DNA of 64,000 nucleotides from Cristatella mucedo. Taxonomy: Eukaryota > Bryozoa > Phylactolaemata > Cristatellidae. The notes under the pieces are model-generated. The model did no database searches. It saw only the letters and a list, made by a program, of their open reading frames with translations, and had not been told where the DNA came from. Position 1 is the first letter of the stretch; each line of letters opens with the position of its first letter. The position numbers were made by a program, and so were the translations under genes. Where the stretch lies: assembly GCA_009760855.2 (NCBI GenBank), contig WPIO01000081.1:349501-413500 (forward strand), in the 5' to 3' direction. Below are positions 11,201 through 22,745 of this stretch, piece by piece.

Positions 11201-11450
11201 CATTTCGTGGTTATTTAACTATTTCATTTTTAGTTCCACTAACCCTTAAGTTGCTGTTATGGCATTGATAATTCCGTCAGTCGATCGCCATTCCACTATT
11301 TGGTATTGATTTTGGTCCAGTTGTGCTTCTCTTCTGTTCAGACAGGTTACGTAATTCCCGGGAAGTCGTACGGCTAGGCCAATTAGGCTAGAGGGTCAGC
11401 TGAGGTAAGTCAGGTTGTTAGCTGGACAGAAAGTTCCCATCGTTGGTCAG

Positions 11451-11464
11451 CCCCCCCCCCCCCG
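11451..11464. repeat. Poly-C run
   Basis: At least 14 consecutive C. No other feature is recognised in 11210-11950. Confidence 0.85.
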
Positions 11465-11949
11465 ATAACCATCAGTGACCTCTCGACTACATCACATTTC
11501 TTTTGCAGCTTAATGTCTCCTTTGCAATTTTCCCGATCAAAATAGATGGTGTGCTACATAAAACAAACGAAGTAAAAGTTACACGCATCGCTTGCTTTCA
11601 TCTGTCATCTAGTAAGAGCTCAGGCACGGTCTCGGGAGCCGTACCGTGGGCATTGGGCATACGGTAGGATGCCTCAAATTCATTGATTTTCGAGAAGGGT
11701 GCTAAACACTCGTTTCAGTGCCGCACGAACCAGAACTTCTTACGACAACTGACAAGGCATCACTATTTACCTAGCTGTCTGCAAGAACTTAATAAGATTA
11801 ATAGGTCGTTTTTAGCCTCTCTAAAGTAAGAAATCTCGATCTCTACCCGGACGCTTAGCAACTCGCTGAAAGGAAAGCACTAGCTTGGGACTGATGACAT
11901 GAGCAGTGTCATGCTTATTCAGGCTTGCTAAAGATGCTATTCTTGTTGT

Positions 11950-12075
11950 CATTGAGCATACTACCACTAACCGTTCGATCGTGCTTCCTTCGCAGCAAAT
12001 TTAAAGTGCCTACTAAGTTCTCGGAGGGTGCTATGAAAATGCATTTATATTAGTAATAATAATAACATTATTTTT
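11950..12075 (+). repeat. LINE-2 3' tail
   Basis: AACCGTTCGATCGTGCTTCC, GCAGCAAATTTAAAGTGCCT and TCGGAGGGTGCTATGAAAAT, followed by an AT-rich triplet tract. A diverged truncated copy. Confidence 0.65.
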
Positions 12076-12285
12076 AATATTATAAAAAGACACTCGGGCC
12101 ACCAGTTTTTGGACCCGTGTTTAGTAACGGGCACTGAATCAGGCACAACTAGCACGCGAAGCGAACAGAAATAATACAGACAAGTGCACCCGGACTCATG
12201 GAAAGCTGAGCGAAGCTGACGCGCCTTTTGCTGAGACTTACACGATGAAAAGCACAGTGGTTCTTCGGCTTACGAATGTCTCGGC

Positions 12286-13070
12286 ATACTGGTGTTCCGA
12301 TATACGAGCTGTCTGTCGGGCGACTTTTTGCTTTGAGTTGCGAGCTAAAATTCGGGTTACGAGCTAGCTTCAGGCACTCCACCGCTAGCTGCCGCAGCGG
12401 ACGTCACACTGCGTGAGGTTACTCTGGCCAATAAGGGCAGCGAGCGACGTTCCGTTGTAAGACGCTGCCCTACGACCCGGGAGTGACGCCAAGCGCAGGC
12501 CTGTTGGTTCGCTCCCAGACAGACCCGAGCGAGCCACAGTGGTGCTTGGACGCACACAATTGCCAGACTCCGGTGTTAAATCCGACTACGGCCGGAACAG
12601 CTAAGTACTACTCTATTTAGGCAATATTATCGCGTGAGTTCATTGCATAACTGATAACAATCGGCGCGTCCGCGTAAAGGCCCAGTCAATAAACTGAAAG
12701 CGAGGAAAGCCCCGGGAAAAATGCAAACATCAGCGAATAAGATTAAGATATTCATTTCAACCTTTCTCCTCTAACTCTTTTAGCATCTTCAGTTGTCTGA
12801 TCTCTATGTTAGTCCCGTATATTAGGATTAATAAAATTCGTTTATTGCAAGACATTCTATTGTATTGTTTTTACAAGAATATTCCTTAATTATAAGTACA
12901 TTTTTTAACTAAAAGCACGTGACAAATTGCAGTGTTTTTTGGGGACCTGGAGCGGATTAATAGCATTTCAATTCATTTCAGTGGGGAAATTGATTTGACG
13001 TACGAGTAATTTGAGTTACGAGCTCCGGCACGGAACGAATTAAACTCGTAAGCCGAGGTACCAGTGTATT
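12286..13070. mobile_element. Non-autonomous Tc1/mariner-like element with inverted ends
   Basis: The left end reads ACTGGTGTTCCGATATACGA; the right end, reverse complemented, reads ACTGGTACCTCGGCTTACGA. These are inverted repeats of the CAGTGGTACCTCGG-type found on many Tc1/mariner/pogo MITEs, with TA next to the right end. The 780-bp interior has short open frames but no recognisable transposase. The tract TAACTCAAATTACTCGTACG near the right end is also typical of these elements. Confidence 0.6.
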
Positions 13071-14515
13071 AGCAGGTGGCGCTAGAGCCCGGAAGTAAGT
13101 TATCATGCGGAAGCGATGCCGCTACCGACAGAATAGATGAGTTGCCGAGTTTCGCACAATTTGTAGACAATGAAGGGCACAGGCTGGGTGAGTTAGGACT
13201 GTCATAAGCGCCAGATGCTACGAGTGGCGATTTTACCGGCGCTCGCTCGCCGCCCGTCGAAGCCAGCCGACTGGATCGTACCGCGGGAATTATTAACTGG
13301 CCACAATAGCTCGGCATGTCGATCTTTGAGGCAAAACCACTGAAATGTCTCGTTCAAAATCCACTAAAGTGTCTCGATCAGTCTTCGGCACAGATGCCAT
13401 CTCCGGTCATTATGGAGGGGCAGGGGTGTTATCGCATGTGCACTATTCACACCAGACTGAGTTTCCAAGCGGTTTTTTTAACGCCGCGTGCCGGCAGCGT
13501 CTCGGCGGCCTCCTGGAAAGCACGAATCGACCGACCCCTGCTGGCGGCGCGAAGGAGGTGACGGACGGACATGAGGCAGAGGGAAGTGATCCGTTCAACT
13601 AGCGCTAAGGCCAGTGAGCACAGCATGGGCAGAAGCTTGTCAACAAGGTTCCTGCACGGTAATACTACGTGCTGGCGTTTCGCTAACGGCTGACAGACGG
13701 CGCGTTCAATCATAATTATAGTCGGGCCGACGTGGTGATAGTCGTACTCGACTAGTCGGCAGCTATCGACCCAATCAGTTTGCACGGGAGCAGCTCTCAG
13801 GTTAGCCTTGATACCAGACCTTGCCTCAGTGGGTTGAACTAGCGCACCTAGAGCCACCTGTAGCACTGATCTAGTCAAGTAGAACGGAATGGATCGGAGG
13901 CCAAGTAGATACCGGCAGGGGACCCGTTAGTTAACTGGGAGAGAAGCGAGAGGGTGAAAGGTATTCATGTTAAAGTGTAGCTTTGGGCAAGCGACGCGGT
14001 CAGGATGTGGACTGACAACTACACCGCCCCAAGCAACCAAAGTGCTCGGACGGTAGGCAGGCGCAGGAATACCATCAGCCGAGGGTTTGGAGCAAATTAA
14101 AAAAAATGAATACACCTAAGAATGGACGCCAAGAGTTGGGTCCGAGAGAACAGCAACTACGCCTGAGTTCAGAAGTTCAGATGGGAGAGAATACAAAGAC
14201 GATCTCTGACAGAGCTTGAGGCTGCAGCTTCAGTAGCTCGAGCGAGAGATTTGAAGCTTCGAGAGCACGGGAGCTCGAACCTACGGCGACGAACAGCTAA
14301 GTGTAACTTGGACTGTGAAATTGTGTTCCCCGGCTACTCTGTTAGCCGCTCATATCTTGCTGTGCTGTAGCAGTCCGTCTTCAAGGTCGGGACCATTGTT
14401 TGCTAGTGATCACAGGCACATGGCAGGGTTATTATGGTCGGGCTTCAGGAGTTCGATAGATAAACTCAGTCAGATTGGGGCGAGCTGCGTAAGTGGTTGC
14501 GCCTGCGCGTATTCG
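13071..14515. other. No recognised feature
   Basis: Moderately GC-rich DNA. A minus-strand open frame of 143 codons (13447-13878) and one of 82 codons (13069-13317) show no family motifs, signal or codon pattern that supports a gene. A short imperfect duplication (CACTGAAATGTCTCG and CACTAAAGTGTCTCG, 13340-13377) is the only repeat seen. Confidence 0.4.
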
Positions 14516-14660
14516 CTGGTTTGGTCCGGTGGTTAAGATACTCGCCCAGATCGAGGTCACGATGAACGTATTCAATGGCCAAGGTCGTGGGCTCGAGCTC
14601 CGTAACAGCCGTTTAGGCTATTCTGCTGCTATATAAATGAGGCTGTTGAATCGGCAGATC
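14516..14660 (+). repeat. Chimeric SINE: SINE-A head, SINE-B tail
   Basis: The head TGGTTTGGTCCGGTGGTTAA with GTCGTGGGCTCGAGC is the SINE-A tRNA-like part. The continuation CAGCCGTTTAGGCTATTCTG and GCTATATAAATGAGGCTGTT is the SINE-B tail. Confidence 0.6.
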
Positions 14661-16395
14661 TGTTACCTTCCCATGAGTTTGTGAAAACGTAAACTGGTTG
14701 TGGCACGTAATTGAAAGTCTGTGCTCAGCCGCAAGATTATATAGAATTATGTTTACTCACCGGTCCACAATAAACTGTCGCTTTCGTTGCTCAGTTGTGG
14801 CCGCGCGTGTTTTAATCGCACCACAGTGCTGTATTGCATGGTCTACCGGCAGAGCACATGGACCTGTCTCGGGTCATGATTACCAAAGAAAGTCTAGCCA
14901 TGTAGTGCTAGATCAGGTTGCATCTAGCCGTTACATCATTTTTGGATGTTTGGATACTATCTTATTGGGCTCTTACAGCGAGGCATCGGAAACAGCTTAG
15001 CCGGCTAAGCAATTTATGCACACAGTATAGATTATAATTTTAATGCCAGCTACATGCTGCTTTAATCGCCATTAAAGCTCTCAGAATTGCCTTCGGACTG
15101 ATCGCTAAAAAGTTAAATATACGGCTAGAGGAATTGGGCTACAGGTATGAGAATGAAACTAAAAGGCTCACCGAAAATACAAGCTCGTAACTGAAATCTG
15201 TGGCGCTAGTCGGATAACTCTCAGTATTGATACGTCCATTGGCAGTAAGGAACTAAGAATTAATTGATTTGTTCGTGAAAGTACTATGAAGAATTTTAAC
15301 AGCAGCATCCTGGGTGATGAGCATGCTCGTGGTATATAAGCGACCCAGCTCCTTTATCCGGGTTCTCATCGCTAAATATTTCTTACGAAATACGTTTTAG
15401 TTTCTCGGGGGTTAGTCAGCATCTACTAAATCAGACGTATGGCGAAAATTTAGCTGATAGATGAAGAGGAAAAAATTCGCATTGCTTTTTCTGTACCTTA
15501 TCGCTTAAGTAGTTAATTAATGCTCCCTTTGCCATCTCACGCCCTTTCTCCGGACCTAGACCGGAAGTGAGACGCTATAGTTCATTCACGGTACCCAGTG
15601 TGCCCATTGCGGGAATGGTACGAGACCAAAATCCATGATATACCGACAACTTGCATCCTAATAAGGTGCTAAACATTTCATTTTTCAGTGTGAACGTGAA
15701 TCAGTTGCTTAGGAATGACCTGAAAGCCGCATAATTAATCTGAAAAAGCCCTGCAAGAGCAGCGTTCCTGTCGCACGTGACGCCAGTCGTAGCGTTCACT
15801 GATAAAACTCTTGTTTCAATTTAACTTCGAGGTTCTTCGATACGTTCATCAGAAATTGAATTGACGAAGCTGTTTTCTTGTTTTTTTTTCTGCTGTCCAC
15901 ATTTTCACGAGAAGACTTACACCTAAGAGCATAGAAACCAGGGATGGCCACATCAACTAGATTTTAGCACACACAAATCTACGTCTAGCCTTCGCTCGTT
16001 CCCTTTTCTTTTCTCACTTTTACTCTGTGCTCGGAGCTGATAACGAATGCTTCTCGTGTGAGGCTTGGCCGAGTTACAGATGGAAATGCATTACAATTAA
16101 TTTTTCAATCCGCCCTCCTACTCACGTGACAACTGTGATCAGATTAGGCTCAGGTGACCTACCTTATTGAAATTCCCAGCTTACTTCTGCGTCACAATGG
16201 TGTAAAAAAAAGTCGAGCGGGTAACTCGTTCATTGTCGATTTAAAAAAGACTGTTTTTGATGCAGTGGTAAATGAGCGTGTCAATAAAACGACGCAGACA
16301 TAAGCAAGCTGCTGGGCGGCCGACGTGACTGAATTCAGCTACCTACTCTACAATCGCTAAAACAGCTCAGTAAGTCTTGCCTTTAAAATATACTA
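14661..16395. other. No recognised feature
   Basis: AT-rich intergenic DNA between SINEs. The 100-codon plus-strand frame at 14698-15000 shows no family likeness. No repeats were matched to other parts of the window. Confidence 0.4.
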
Positions 16396-16396
16396 T

Positions 16397-16546
16397 TCAT
16401 TTGCATAGCGCCCCAAGAGAACTCAATCTCTATCCAGGCGCTTCGCGCATTCCACCGAGTTCGAGCCCCCCAATCTTGGTTATGAAATACATTCACCTTG
16501 ACCTTGATCAAGGCGAGCACCTTAACCGCCGAGTTGAACCAGTGTT
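16397..16546 (-). repeat. SINE-A copy
   Basis: On the minus strand the tail GCGCCTGGATAGAGATTGAG, TTCTCTTGGGGCGCTATG is well preserved; the head contains GGTTCAACTCGGCGGTTAAG, a good A-box region. It lies next to a LINE-2 copy in the same orientation. Confidence 0.7.
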
Positions 16547-16554
16547 AGGCACTT

Positions 16555-17260
16555 CAAATTTGATGTCAATAATGCAGGATCGTGTGGCTAGTGTTAACAT
16601 GCACGATGTTAACATGCATAATTTGATTACTGGTAACACGTAACGTATTGGCTAGAACAAACCTCACGGACCCAGAAAATTCTGCGAGGAACAGGGCTTT
16701 TTCAGGCTTTTTTTAAATCTCTTCAAATGAGAGGATGTCACGACGTTAAATTGACTACCAGATTTCGCGAAGATGCTACAGGAGATATGCTGGCAGAGCC
16801 CATTTTAAGAGATAGGTTTTCTAATTTCCTGGTACTACGTTGCGTGCATTGTTAGTTTTCTATTCAACACATGTAAAGTGCCTAGAAAGAGATTCAGTTC
16901 TCCGAGGGTGCTATATAAACGTATTATAATTATTATTGTTATCGTCATTAAATTCTAGAAGGTTCTCTGCAGTCCATGTGTGGAGATCAAAAATACGTGC
17001 AGCAAAAGAGTTGAGAGAGAGTTAAAAATGGTGGATAGCTTGAAGGGATCATGCGTTGCAGCTATGTGTCGCCTGCATAGAAATATGATGGTGAACCTGA
17101 CTTGTAAGCATTTCATATTGGTATGCTGGAGCAAGACAAGGAAAGGACAGCAGTGTGAGCGACTTAATCTTGAAATCGATATGCCGCTTTAAAGGAAAAC
17201 TGACCAGGTCATTGAGCAGTGATGTAATGTGGCAGTTGCCATGTTAACGTTCGACAAGCT
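16555..17260 (-). repeat. LINE-2 relic with an inserted opposite tail
   Basis: The minus strand matches the 37.8-38.2 kb copy through GGGTCCGTGAGGTT and the CATCCTCTCATTTGAAG region. At 16870-16945 a plus-strand LINE-2 tail (AAAGTGCCTAGAAAGAGATT, then ATTATAATTATTATTG) interrupts it. No intact RT frame remains. Confidence 0.6.
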
Positions 17261-18640
17261 TCGCTGCGCAGTGCACACGATCGGCAAGCCTTGCAGTAAA
17301 GGAAGGCATGCCTGCCAGCGTGATAATAATGATTAAATAATTACTAATAGCTACAGCACCCAATGAGAAGTAGAGCTCTCGCTATAAACTTTGCATGTGC
17401 TGGAAAGGAAGCCCGCGTCGATAGCTATCTATCGACGATATATACATATTTAGTTATAGCATATCAAGACGGAATATCCCTTTGGACCTGGCTCTGCTTG
17501 GCTGTGTGGTAGCTATCGTCATCTAAGCTAGCGCAAGCAGCCAGCGAACACTTCCGTTGGTCTGATATGGCAGCGTAAGCGGCAAAAAACAGCCCGGACA
17601 TATGCGCAGCAAATCTGACACGCTGCGATGCGCCGGTATTTTCTCTCTCGATCCAGGATTCGATGGCAACTCGCTGCCACTCGCTTGCGGCTACTTGTTT
17701 AATGCTGCGAGTATTTCCTCCCGATTTAACTTTTAATTCAGCTCCGCTTTCGGCTCCGCATTTGGCCAATTGAGATAAACGCGATGGCTGCGAAGTTGCT
17801 TACCGAACCGAGAGCCTGCTAGGTTGGCAACACTCTGTGTAAGCCAAGCCTAACGATCGTTTTGTCCTCGCGACCTTACGCTGTTTCCAAACGGAGACAC
17901 GCGCGCAAGTGCACAATCGTGAGCACACTGTAACGGCTAAGTATTCTCGCACATAAACTGAAAGTATGGAATGCTAAAATACGAAGCCCAAAGATGGCCC
18001 GCTGGAACGCGAGTGTCAAAAGCACACGCGCACATACCGCTCGAGCGTCACTAGTTCGGGTGCGGCACAAAACATGCAATCTATAAAGTCGAAAGCTCGC
18101 AATACGCCAACGGTAAGGACACAGGGCTCAATATTCTGACGCAACGCTAACAACAATACCTTATTATAAAAAGCACGAACAATAGCCTATATAATATGGC
18201 CGATTCGACCGGCGACTCCTAAAAGACTGGTTTAAAGGCTTACAGCAACCCACGCTCCGCTCTAGGACTCCCAGATCATTACTCCAAAAGAGCGACTGCG
18301 GTCAGACCCGAGCCCTGTATAATGGCCAGGTAGTAAGACATGCAATAATTTCGCTCATGCATAATCATAGGTCGCGCATGTTCATGAGTTTTTGCTAATC
18401 GCGGCTATTTCATAAGCGGCACTCTTTTTACATTAAGCGGTTAAGCTCTTAGCTCATAAACGCCGGCCAGTGGACATACAGTTAAAGCACAAACCCGTGT
18501 ACGCACACCGCACCGCGGCCATGCTACAACTCTACCTATATACAGGCGGCGGCGGGCAACTTTATGGGTAGGTTTATCTTTAGCGGCCACTAGCACCAAC
18601 GCGGTGCACTCGTGCAACTACTGAGCTGTTGCAGTGTTAC
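17261..18640. other. No recognised gene
   Basis: Contains one minus-strand open frame of 101 codons (17464-17769), Ser/Ala-rich, with no recognisable domain and no splice or promoter context that I can support. The rest has only short frames. Confidence 0.35.
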
Positions 18641-18736
18641 TGTGGCTACGGCGGCGGCAGATCTAGCGAGTCTCACGGAGGCACAAGCGTGAACATACGC
18701 GGTACAAGAGATTTAATCTGTAATCCTCTGAAAAGC

Positions 18737-18811
<75 letters not shown>

Positions 18812-18995
18812 TGTATATGAGAGCTGAGAGAATTACCGGCGCTGAGGTGCCCTTAAGTCGGGGAATTGAGCTGCGTCGGTAAGTATCTCGTACGCTAGTG
18901 GCTTGACGCTTCGCTGTGCCAATTGTCTAACCATTGGCCGCAGATTAGACCGTTCGCACTAATTACAAGAGCGGTAAGTACACGCACCATCCCTT
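18640..18995 (-). repeat. 3' LTR of a Ty3/gypsy-like element
   Basis: Aligns with 21050-21300 over blocks such as AAGAGA-TTAATCT-T-ATCCTCT, GAGTCGGGGAAT/AAGTCGGGGAAT, AGCTGCGTCGG and AACCATTGGCC-CAG. It lies downstream of integrase in the element's minus orientation. A (TA)n(TG)n tract of about 70 bp (18738-18808) interrupts it and is absent from the other LTR. Confidence 0.65.
18738..18808. repeat. (TA)n(GT)n compound microsatellite
   Basis: About 16 TA units followed by about 19 GT units, inside the left LTR. Confidence 0.95.
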
Positions 18996-19496
18996 CCCCC
19001 ATAAAAATGTTATTAAATCACGCAATCCTCGAGCCTGACTGTGGGGTTGCGCTCGCGGCCCGAAACTCGTGAACGTTTATAACGTGTACGGCGCCCGGCC
19101 GGTGCACGACCGTCTCCACTCTCCAGCCGCGAGAGCTTGTCCCTCGGTCAGCAATCCCACAGCCACACGGGGTCCCGGGACGATGCGCTGGCGATGGCTG
19201 CGTTTGCCGCCGGCGCCGCGCTTCCTCTGCACTCTGAGCCAGTATCTGCACATCTACTTGCTCGCGGAATTTGGTGAGCTATTTGCTAAGCGACTTGCGA
19301 TAAGCTGCAGGTGTAGCGCCTTCGTATTGTGTGCTCTCCGACGCAAGGCTATCCGGGCACCGTGGCTCACGGCCAAACGTTAGCTCGAAGACACTATAGC
19401 CCGCAGCTTGGCGTCGAGACGTCCGGTAAGCGAATACAAGCTGTGGAATGTGACTCTCCCACTGCCGACTGAGTGCAGGCACGAGGTGCATGGTGA

Positions 19497-19616
19497 GCAT
19501 GATGTTCGGTTGGCCCTTTCTGCATTTCCCTTGGCAGCAAAGGTAAAGCGCCTAGAAAGAGATTGAATACTCTGAGGGCGCTTTATCAAGTGCATTATTA
19601 TGATTTTTATTACCGC
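19497..19616 (+). repeat. LINE-2 3' tail nested in the integrase remnant
   Basis: TGCATTTCCCTTGGCAGCAA, AAAGCGCCTAGAAAGAGATT and GAGGGCGCTTTATCAAGTGC, then a short AT tract. It separates two parts of the integrase frame that would otherwise be adjacent, so it inserted after the LTR element did. Confidence 0.8.
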
Positions 19617-20037
19617 ACTTTCACCCTACAGACGGTAAGGCTTCGTACGCGTCCTGCGTCCATGCCCAAAGCATTGCAGAGGGTGCTTGTTCTAATTCAG
19701 CTTCAAAATTGCTGCCCCGTTCAGAGTGAAGAAAACGAGGCATGCCGAAACGAACGAAGACGTTTAGCAGGGCCGTCCGAACTGTCTTATCCGATGTGTC
19801 TCGCATGGGGGCGGCCTCGAGCCACTTCGTGAAGCTGTCCTGCAATAGTAGTAGGTATTCGCGGCAGCGAGCTGCCATGGCAACCTTTGAGATGTCTACC
19901 GCCACCGCGCTCCACTGCCGCTCACCCGGTGTCGTCAGTAAACTGTTACCCCTTAACCGGTCGACATACCGGTCGCACCGTCGGCAATAACTCGCGAAGT
20001 CTCGGCTCATATCGACCCAGTAAGCGAGATCTACGGT

Positions 20038-20135
20038 CGGTCGTATTCGGTCGTACTTTCGTTCTACCACACCTTTCGGTTACCTTGGTGTATTTGGTCG
20101 TATTCGGTCGTACTTTCGTTCTACCTTGACCTTGG
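20038..20135. repeat. 60-bp tandem duplication in integrase
   Basis: GGTCGTATTCGGTCGTACTTTCG and TTCTACC occur twice, at about 20038-20069 and 20096-20128, separated by a short diverged part. Confidence 0.8.
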
Positions 20136-21049
20136 TGACCGCTGTCGTCGTCCGAGCAATTCTTCTCGGCGGGCTGGCGGCACGACCAGTAAGTCGATAA
20201 TCCCGGTCGAGGGCGAAAGTTGCGGTGGAGGACGCTGCTCGTCCAGTGCTGGCTGGCCCCACATTTGTCGGAACCGCCGTAGTGGATAACGGTTCCAACT
20301 TGGTGCTCGACTTGAACCGGCCTCGGGGGGGGGGTGCATCTACGACAGTTTTCTAAAATGCGTCTCTTCGCTGAATCTCTCTGAGGTCGCTCACCTCCTC
20401 CTCAGCTGGCCAAACCTCGACGAGACACGGTGTCAGGTCCTCAGTTTGCAGGCGAGACAAAGCGTCTGCGTGGGTGTTACGCTGCGCTCTCGTGCACGCT
20501 ATGTTGAACTCGAACTCCTGCAAGGCGACAGCCCAGCATGCCAGAATCCCCCGTGCTTTCCGGCCGCTAAGCCACGCAAGCGGATTGTGATCGGTTCTCG
20601 CTCACAAATCGTCTGTCCGAAGTAGTGCCCAAACTCTTTCGAGGCGTGTGAGAGTGTCGGGCACTCTTTTCGGATGGCGTCGTCGTATCTCTCACTAGGA
20701 TACAAGGCGCGAATCGTGAACGCCAGCTCTCGACCCTCGCGTTCCAATATCGCACCAAGAACCTGGTCGCTGGCGTCGGTCGAGACGACAAAGGGTTCGA
20801 TAGTGAGCGGGTGGGCAGGCACGGGGCGGTGGCCAGTGCCCCGGAGCTTCCTTGACGTCTTGCATAGTTCGCTTCTCTCTTTACAGCTCACAGTATACGA
20901 CGAGTGTCTCGCCCACTGGGAACGCTTGTATCTCGCTCTCGTGCGAGAAGTCTCGGACGCACAGGCTTCAAAGCGTTGAGTCCAAAGGTCGAGCGGCTAG
21001 CGGCCGTCATACATCGGCGGCATTACTGCAGTGGCCATTCTCTGCTACC

Positions 21050-21300
21050 AGTTGCTGCTTTGCTGTGGCTCAGATCTTGGGAGGCGCCAGCGTGACGTAG
21101 GCGGTAAAAGAGACTCAATCTTTATTCCTCTCAAAGCGCATTTATAAGAGAGCTCGGGGAATCGCCGGTGTATGATGAATGTCCACGAGTCGGGGAATGT
21201 AGCTGCGTCGGGTATCTATCTCGTACACCAGCGGCTAGATGCAGTGCTGTGCCATTCGCCAAACCATTGGCCACAGGTGAGGCACTCGCGCTAAGTACAA
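21050..21300 (-). repeat. 5' LTR of the Ty3/gypsy-like element
   Basis: Homologous to 18640-18995. Read on the minus strand it contains TATAAA (21146-21141) and AATAAA (21126-21121), plausible LTR promoter and poly(A) signals. The interior of the element left between the LTRs is only about 2.05 kb, well short of the 4-5 kb usual for Ty3 elements. Confidence 0.65.
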
Positions 21301-22640
21301 CAGCAGCAGGCACACGCGACGCTATACATTAGGAACGACTGCCCGCGCTTTGAGCGTTCGATCGACCGGGTTTCGTCGCGGCCGCGAGGTGCAGCGCGAC
21401 GCTGTGACGTCGCAGCAGCTGCCGGCGATTCGCTAGGCGCGCTCTCCAGAGGGACTCCAAAAGCTTCGGCCCGTCGTATAGATTTACGTCGTGCAGATCG
21501 CGAGGTCTCTAGTAGAGGGCGGCGGGAAAGAGGGTCTAGCGTCGCCGAAAACTCGCCAACCGATCGGCTTCGCCGTCGCGGCGCCGAGCGCGTAAGCAGA
21601 CGACAGCCGCGCGAGCAGCAGACGCTCGGCCCTTTCCTCGAAACGCCACCCAGCCCACATCCGCAAAGAGCTCGAAGCGGTGAAGCGGGGAAGGCGGAGC
21701 AATGATTCACGCTCGCGGGCGCCCGGCCCGTCGGTCGCGAGGCGTCGGGCCGCGAGCGCCGGCGAGCTCGGTCGGTCGGTCGGGACCGCTACATCTAGCC
21801 AGCCAAAGGCACGCCGACGGCGATGGCGGCCGCGCACTACTGTGCGGTGGGGCGCCGGCCACCGGGCGGGAGCAAACACGAGTGCCCGGAGCGAAGAAGC
21901 GAGGGCAGGCGAATATATGCTGAACCGGCAGCAGCCGCTGCTGCTGCCGCCGCTTCGATTCGCTAGCAGCCAACCGATCGCCTCGAGGACGCCGCCGCGC
22001 GAAGCTCTGGCGGCGGGCTCGACGAGCCGGTGATGTCCGAAACTGCTGACAGCTAGCCCGTTCGCGTTCGCGGCGGCATTAAAGCTCACCTGAGCGGCTT
22101 CTCGGCCTCCTCGCGTCGCTGAGAGACGGCGGCGACGCGCAGACTAAATCCGACGCGACTAAATACGCCTCGGAGCCGCTTCCGTGGCCGCGAGGGCCGC
22201 TTCGGCTAGCGCTAATAGACGACTCAATGAGGGCAGCGGCTGGCCGGCTCCAAGCCGCGCATTAACGACTGACTGGCGGGACGCCCGCTCGACCTCTGAC
22301 CTTGAACGAACGCTCGCCCTACTATGTATGCATTGTCGGCTGCGTGGAGCTTGCTGCTTAGGAATGGCCACGCCCACCAGTCGCGGTCCATCGACGCTGT
22401 TCACAGCCCTCCGCTCGACCTAAGCCGGCCGTCTGCCGTCTCCGGCCGCTGCTAAACCTCTGCCACTCGATGACGTCTAATCTTATGCAATAACCCCGTT
22501 CAGGCTTTCTGCCGCCTAAAAGAGCGTCGACCGAGATTTCAACCGCACAGCGAGCCATTTCTCGATTCCCCCCTCCTCCTTGCCTGCTTGGGCTGCCGAA
22601 CATTTCCCAGTCTGCGCTTCGGAAAGAGTCACTGAGCCGA
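21301..22640. other. CpG-rich intergenic stretch, no gene recognised
   Basis: A strongly GC- and CpG-rich block between the P450 start and the CFAP221 3' end. Long open frames exist on both strands (for example 21484-22089 minus, 201 codons), but they are Arg/Ala/Ser-rich as expected from GC-rich non-coding DNA and carry no motif. It could be an unmethylated regulatory region or an unrecognised first exon. Confidence 0.4.
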
Positions 22641-22745
22641 CAATACTTAAAAAGTTTTCCCTTTGCAGCAAATATAATGCGCCTAGAAAGAGATTGAGTT
22701 CTCTGGGGTGCTTTATCAAGTGTGCTAATATTATTATTATTAAAA
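22640..22745 (+). repeat. LINE-2 3' tail
   Basis: TTCCCTTTGCAGCAAATATA, GCGCCTAGAAAGAGATTGAG, TTCTCTGGGGTGCTTTATCA and then ATT triplets. Confidence 0.75.

Larger units (their letters stand above)
19279..20891 (-). pseudogene. Ty3/gypsy pol remnant: RNase H and integrase
   Basis: On the minus strand, first an RNase H region (about 20891-20430) with VSTDASDQVLGAIL, a frame break, then TDHNPLAWLSG and HADALSRL. Next comes a chromo-like or zinc-binding stretch with CRRCDRYV and the integrase core (about 20070-19621). The core has VDISKV and HSERGSNFEAEL, where the second catalytic Asp (usually SDxG) is Glu. Last is the integrase C-terminal part PQLVFAYRTS..AGYSVFELTFGREPR (19500-19279). Gag, protease and most of RT are missing between the 5' LTR and RNase H. 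Frameshifts, an internal duplication (about 20040-20135) and a LINE tail inserted at 19497-19616 make it inactive. Confidence 0.85.

Noticed and set aside
21484-22089. 201-codon open frame on the minus strand
   Set aside because: Very GC-rich, Arg/Ala/Ser-rich, with overlapping open frames on the other strand and no motif. Expected from low stop-codon density.
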